From Azospira restricta (GTDB lineage Bacteria; Pseudomonadota; Gammaproteobacteria; Burkholderiales; Rhodocyclaceae), in NCBI RefSeq assembly GCF_016858125.1, contig NZ_CP064781.1, forward strand, positions 3,791,501 through 3,855,500: a stretch of 64,000 nucleotides of DNA, given 5' to 3'. The translations under genes were made by a program, and so were the position numbers. Positions 62,955 through 64,000 of this stretch are shown here, piece after piece (position 1 is the first letter of the stretch; the number at the start of each line of letters is the position of its first letter). Below the pieces are notes generated by a model. The model was given only the letters and a program-made list of their open reading frames with translations, did no database searches and was not told the DNA's origin.

Positions 62955-64000
62955 ACCCGATCACGAACAACGCCCCCCGTCTGCTTCCGACCCTCTTCCT
63001 GCTCGGTTACAGCATGGCCGCGCTATTCGCCGCGCGCCTGCCGATCCCCGCCGGCTGGCCGGTCGCCACGCAGGGGCTGCCGCCGCTGATCGGCCCATGG
63101 GCAGGCTACTGCGCCCTCGTCGGACTGCTCTGCGCGCTGGTTGATCGGGTCGATGGTGCGCATGCCGTCGGTGCCTACCGCCTCTTCGGCCGCTGGTTCT
63201 GGTTGGCCGGAATGCTTATTGTCGCCGTCTCGGCCGGGCTGGCGCTAGCGCGCATCGCCTACGCCGACGACCTGTTCCGGCCGGCGCGACTGGCGGCGGC
63301 CATCATCATCGCGCTGACCGCCTTCGTCGTGCTGGCCTACCTGTCGCAGCAGCGTGCGCCGCGCAGGGCCACAGCGACGACCTCCGAAAGCCCTCGCCGA
63401 CAACGCACGAAGGCGGCGCTGGCCATCGCCCTCACGGCGCTCGCCGCCTTCATGCTGCACCAGCGCTACTCGGAGAAAGTCGAGCGAGATCGTTTCTACG
63501 ACCAGCGCGACGCCGACGAGCGCCGGGCTGCGGCAACGTGGCGACACGACATCGATTTCTTCCGCGGCGGCGAAACGGTCGCGGAGCTCACCGCGAAGAT
63601 GCAACGCGAAGGCTACGTGCTTCGCTGCTACAGCGACCTGCGCTCGGAAGAGCGCCTGCAGGCGGATGACCGCTCGAACTGCTGGGCGAACCTCGGCACC
63701 GCATGGGACCAGCCGGCGCTGCTGATCGCCTTCGCCTTCGGCGACCGTGGTTTGCGCGACTACGTGCTGCGCTTTCCCGAAGGCTCGTGGCGCGGAGTAC
63801 AGGCGCACCTGGACCGCACCGGCCGCCGCCTCGACTTCACGATGGGTGTAGACCACGAAACCGGCGGACCGATCTTCGGCTGGGCCTTCGACAGCGGGCT
63901 GGTAATGTCCGCCGCACCACCCCGTGGCGGAGAAATCACCGTCGCCTGGCAGGCAAAGGAGGAAGTCGCCAAGCGCCACTGCCCTTACCAGTCGCCCCGG
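62951..64000 (+). CDS. Membrane protein of unknown function, 3' end beyond the right edge
   Basis: 350 codons without a stop. Overlaps the M48 stop by ATGA. Four hydrophobic segments (about 10-30, 45-65, 85-105, 115-135) and another near 155-172, then a soluble periplasmic-looking part with three Cys (VLRCYSDL, SNCWANL, RHCPYQS). I recognise no family. Tight coupling suggests it works with the M48 peptidase and YjgN-like protein. Confidence 0.75.
   Translation, partial: MNPITNNAPRLLPTLFLLGYSMAALFAARLPIPAGWPVATQGLPPLIGPWAGYCALVGLLCALVDRVDGAHAVGAYRLFGRWFWLAGMLIVAVSAGLALARIAYADDLFRPARLAAAIIIALTAFVVLAYLSQQRAPRRATATTSESPRRQRTKAALAIALTALAAFMLHQRYSEKVERDRFYDQRDADERRAAATWRHDIDFFRGGETVAELTAKMQREGYVLRCYSDLRSEERLQADDRSNCWANLGTAWDQPALLIAFAFGDRGLRDYVLRFPEGSWRGVQAHLDRTGRRLDFTMGVDHETGGPIFGWAFDSGLVMSAAPPRGGEITVAWQAKEEVAKRHCPYQSPR

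Overview
The window reads as chromosome of a GC-rich betaproteobacterium, most likely from the Rhodocyclales (Azonexus/Dechloromonas/Azospira/Thauera relatives). This is inferred from protein families rather than from a 16S gene: a DHC/SHP cytochrome pair, a DnrO-like periplasmic protein, a DctB/DctD-type regulator beside a glutamate/aspartate gene block, and the overall codon use. No rRNA, tRNA or CRISPR array was seen.

Layout. (1) 1-10.9 kb, minus strand: a split type IV pilin pair (a 61-residue pilin with an N-terminal helix only, plus a 115-residue secreted partner), a terminator, a three-gene ABC export unit, two TPR/O-GlcNAc-transferase-type glycosyltransferases (one fused to a methyltransferase-like domain), a large membrane protein and an FkbM-type methyltransferase that runs off the left edge. 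This block looks less GC-rich than the rest. (2) 11.1-23.3 kb, minus strand: eight tightly packed signalling genes. In transcription order they are a CHASE2 Ser/Thr kinase, PP2C phosphatase, FHA protein, CHASE2 adenylate cyclase, class II-like cAMP phosphodiesterase, cyclic-nucleotide-binding/rhodanese protein, GAF-PilB/GspE ATPase and GAF-HD-GYP protein. (3) 23.5-26.0 kb: a TerC membrane protein diverging from an alpha-carbonic-anhydrase homologue that has lost all three zinc histidines, then a GFA-type zinc protein. (4) 26.0-28.3 kb: an IS3 transposase remnant and a GT-C-like membrane protein of foreign appearance. (5) 28.3-31.1 kb: DUF2889-sucC-sucD, with a perfect 34-bp palindrome upstream.

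(6) 31.1-46.7 kb: an acidic amino acid regulon, with a sigma54 two-component system (AauS/AauR-like), aspartase, a chemoreceptor, three binding proteins, the permeases and ATPase GltJKL, periplasmic asparaginase, an Asp/Glu racemase and a LysR regulator. The gltI promoter has a near-perfect sigma54 element and two upstream TTCGG-N4-CCGAA-type sites. (7) 46.8-53.6 kb: an M61 peptidase, a DnrO-like protein divergent from a secreted intradiol-dioxygenase-like protein, a D-aminoacylase-type amidohydrolase, and an ECF sigma/anti-sigma/periplasmic metal-sensor-like operon. The sigma operon and the DnrO-like gene share a GGAACTT-N15-GTT promoter. (8) 53.6-59.2 kb: SHP and DHC cytochromes, a flavocytochrome, two PepSY-like proteins and an OmpR/PhoQ-type two-component system. 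Two promoters here share a 39-bp array of TTCA half-sites. (9) 59.2-64.0 kb: a MATE exporter, then a YjgN-type membrane protein, an M48 peptidase and a membrane protein cut by the right edge.

A family of short hairpin repeats, each starting exactly at a gene's stop codon, links regions 3, 6, 7 and 8. All start choices, promoters and functional links are readings of the sequence by eye; nothing was searched or computed.
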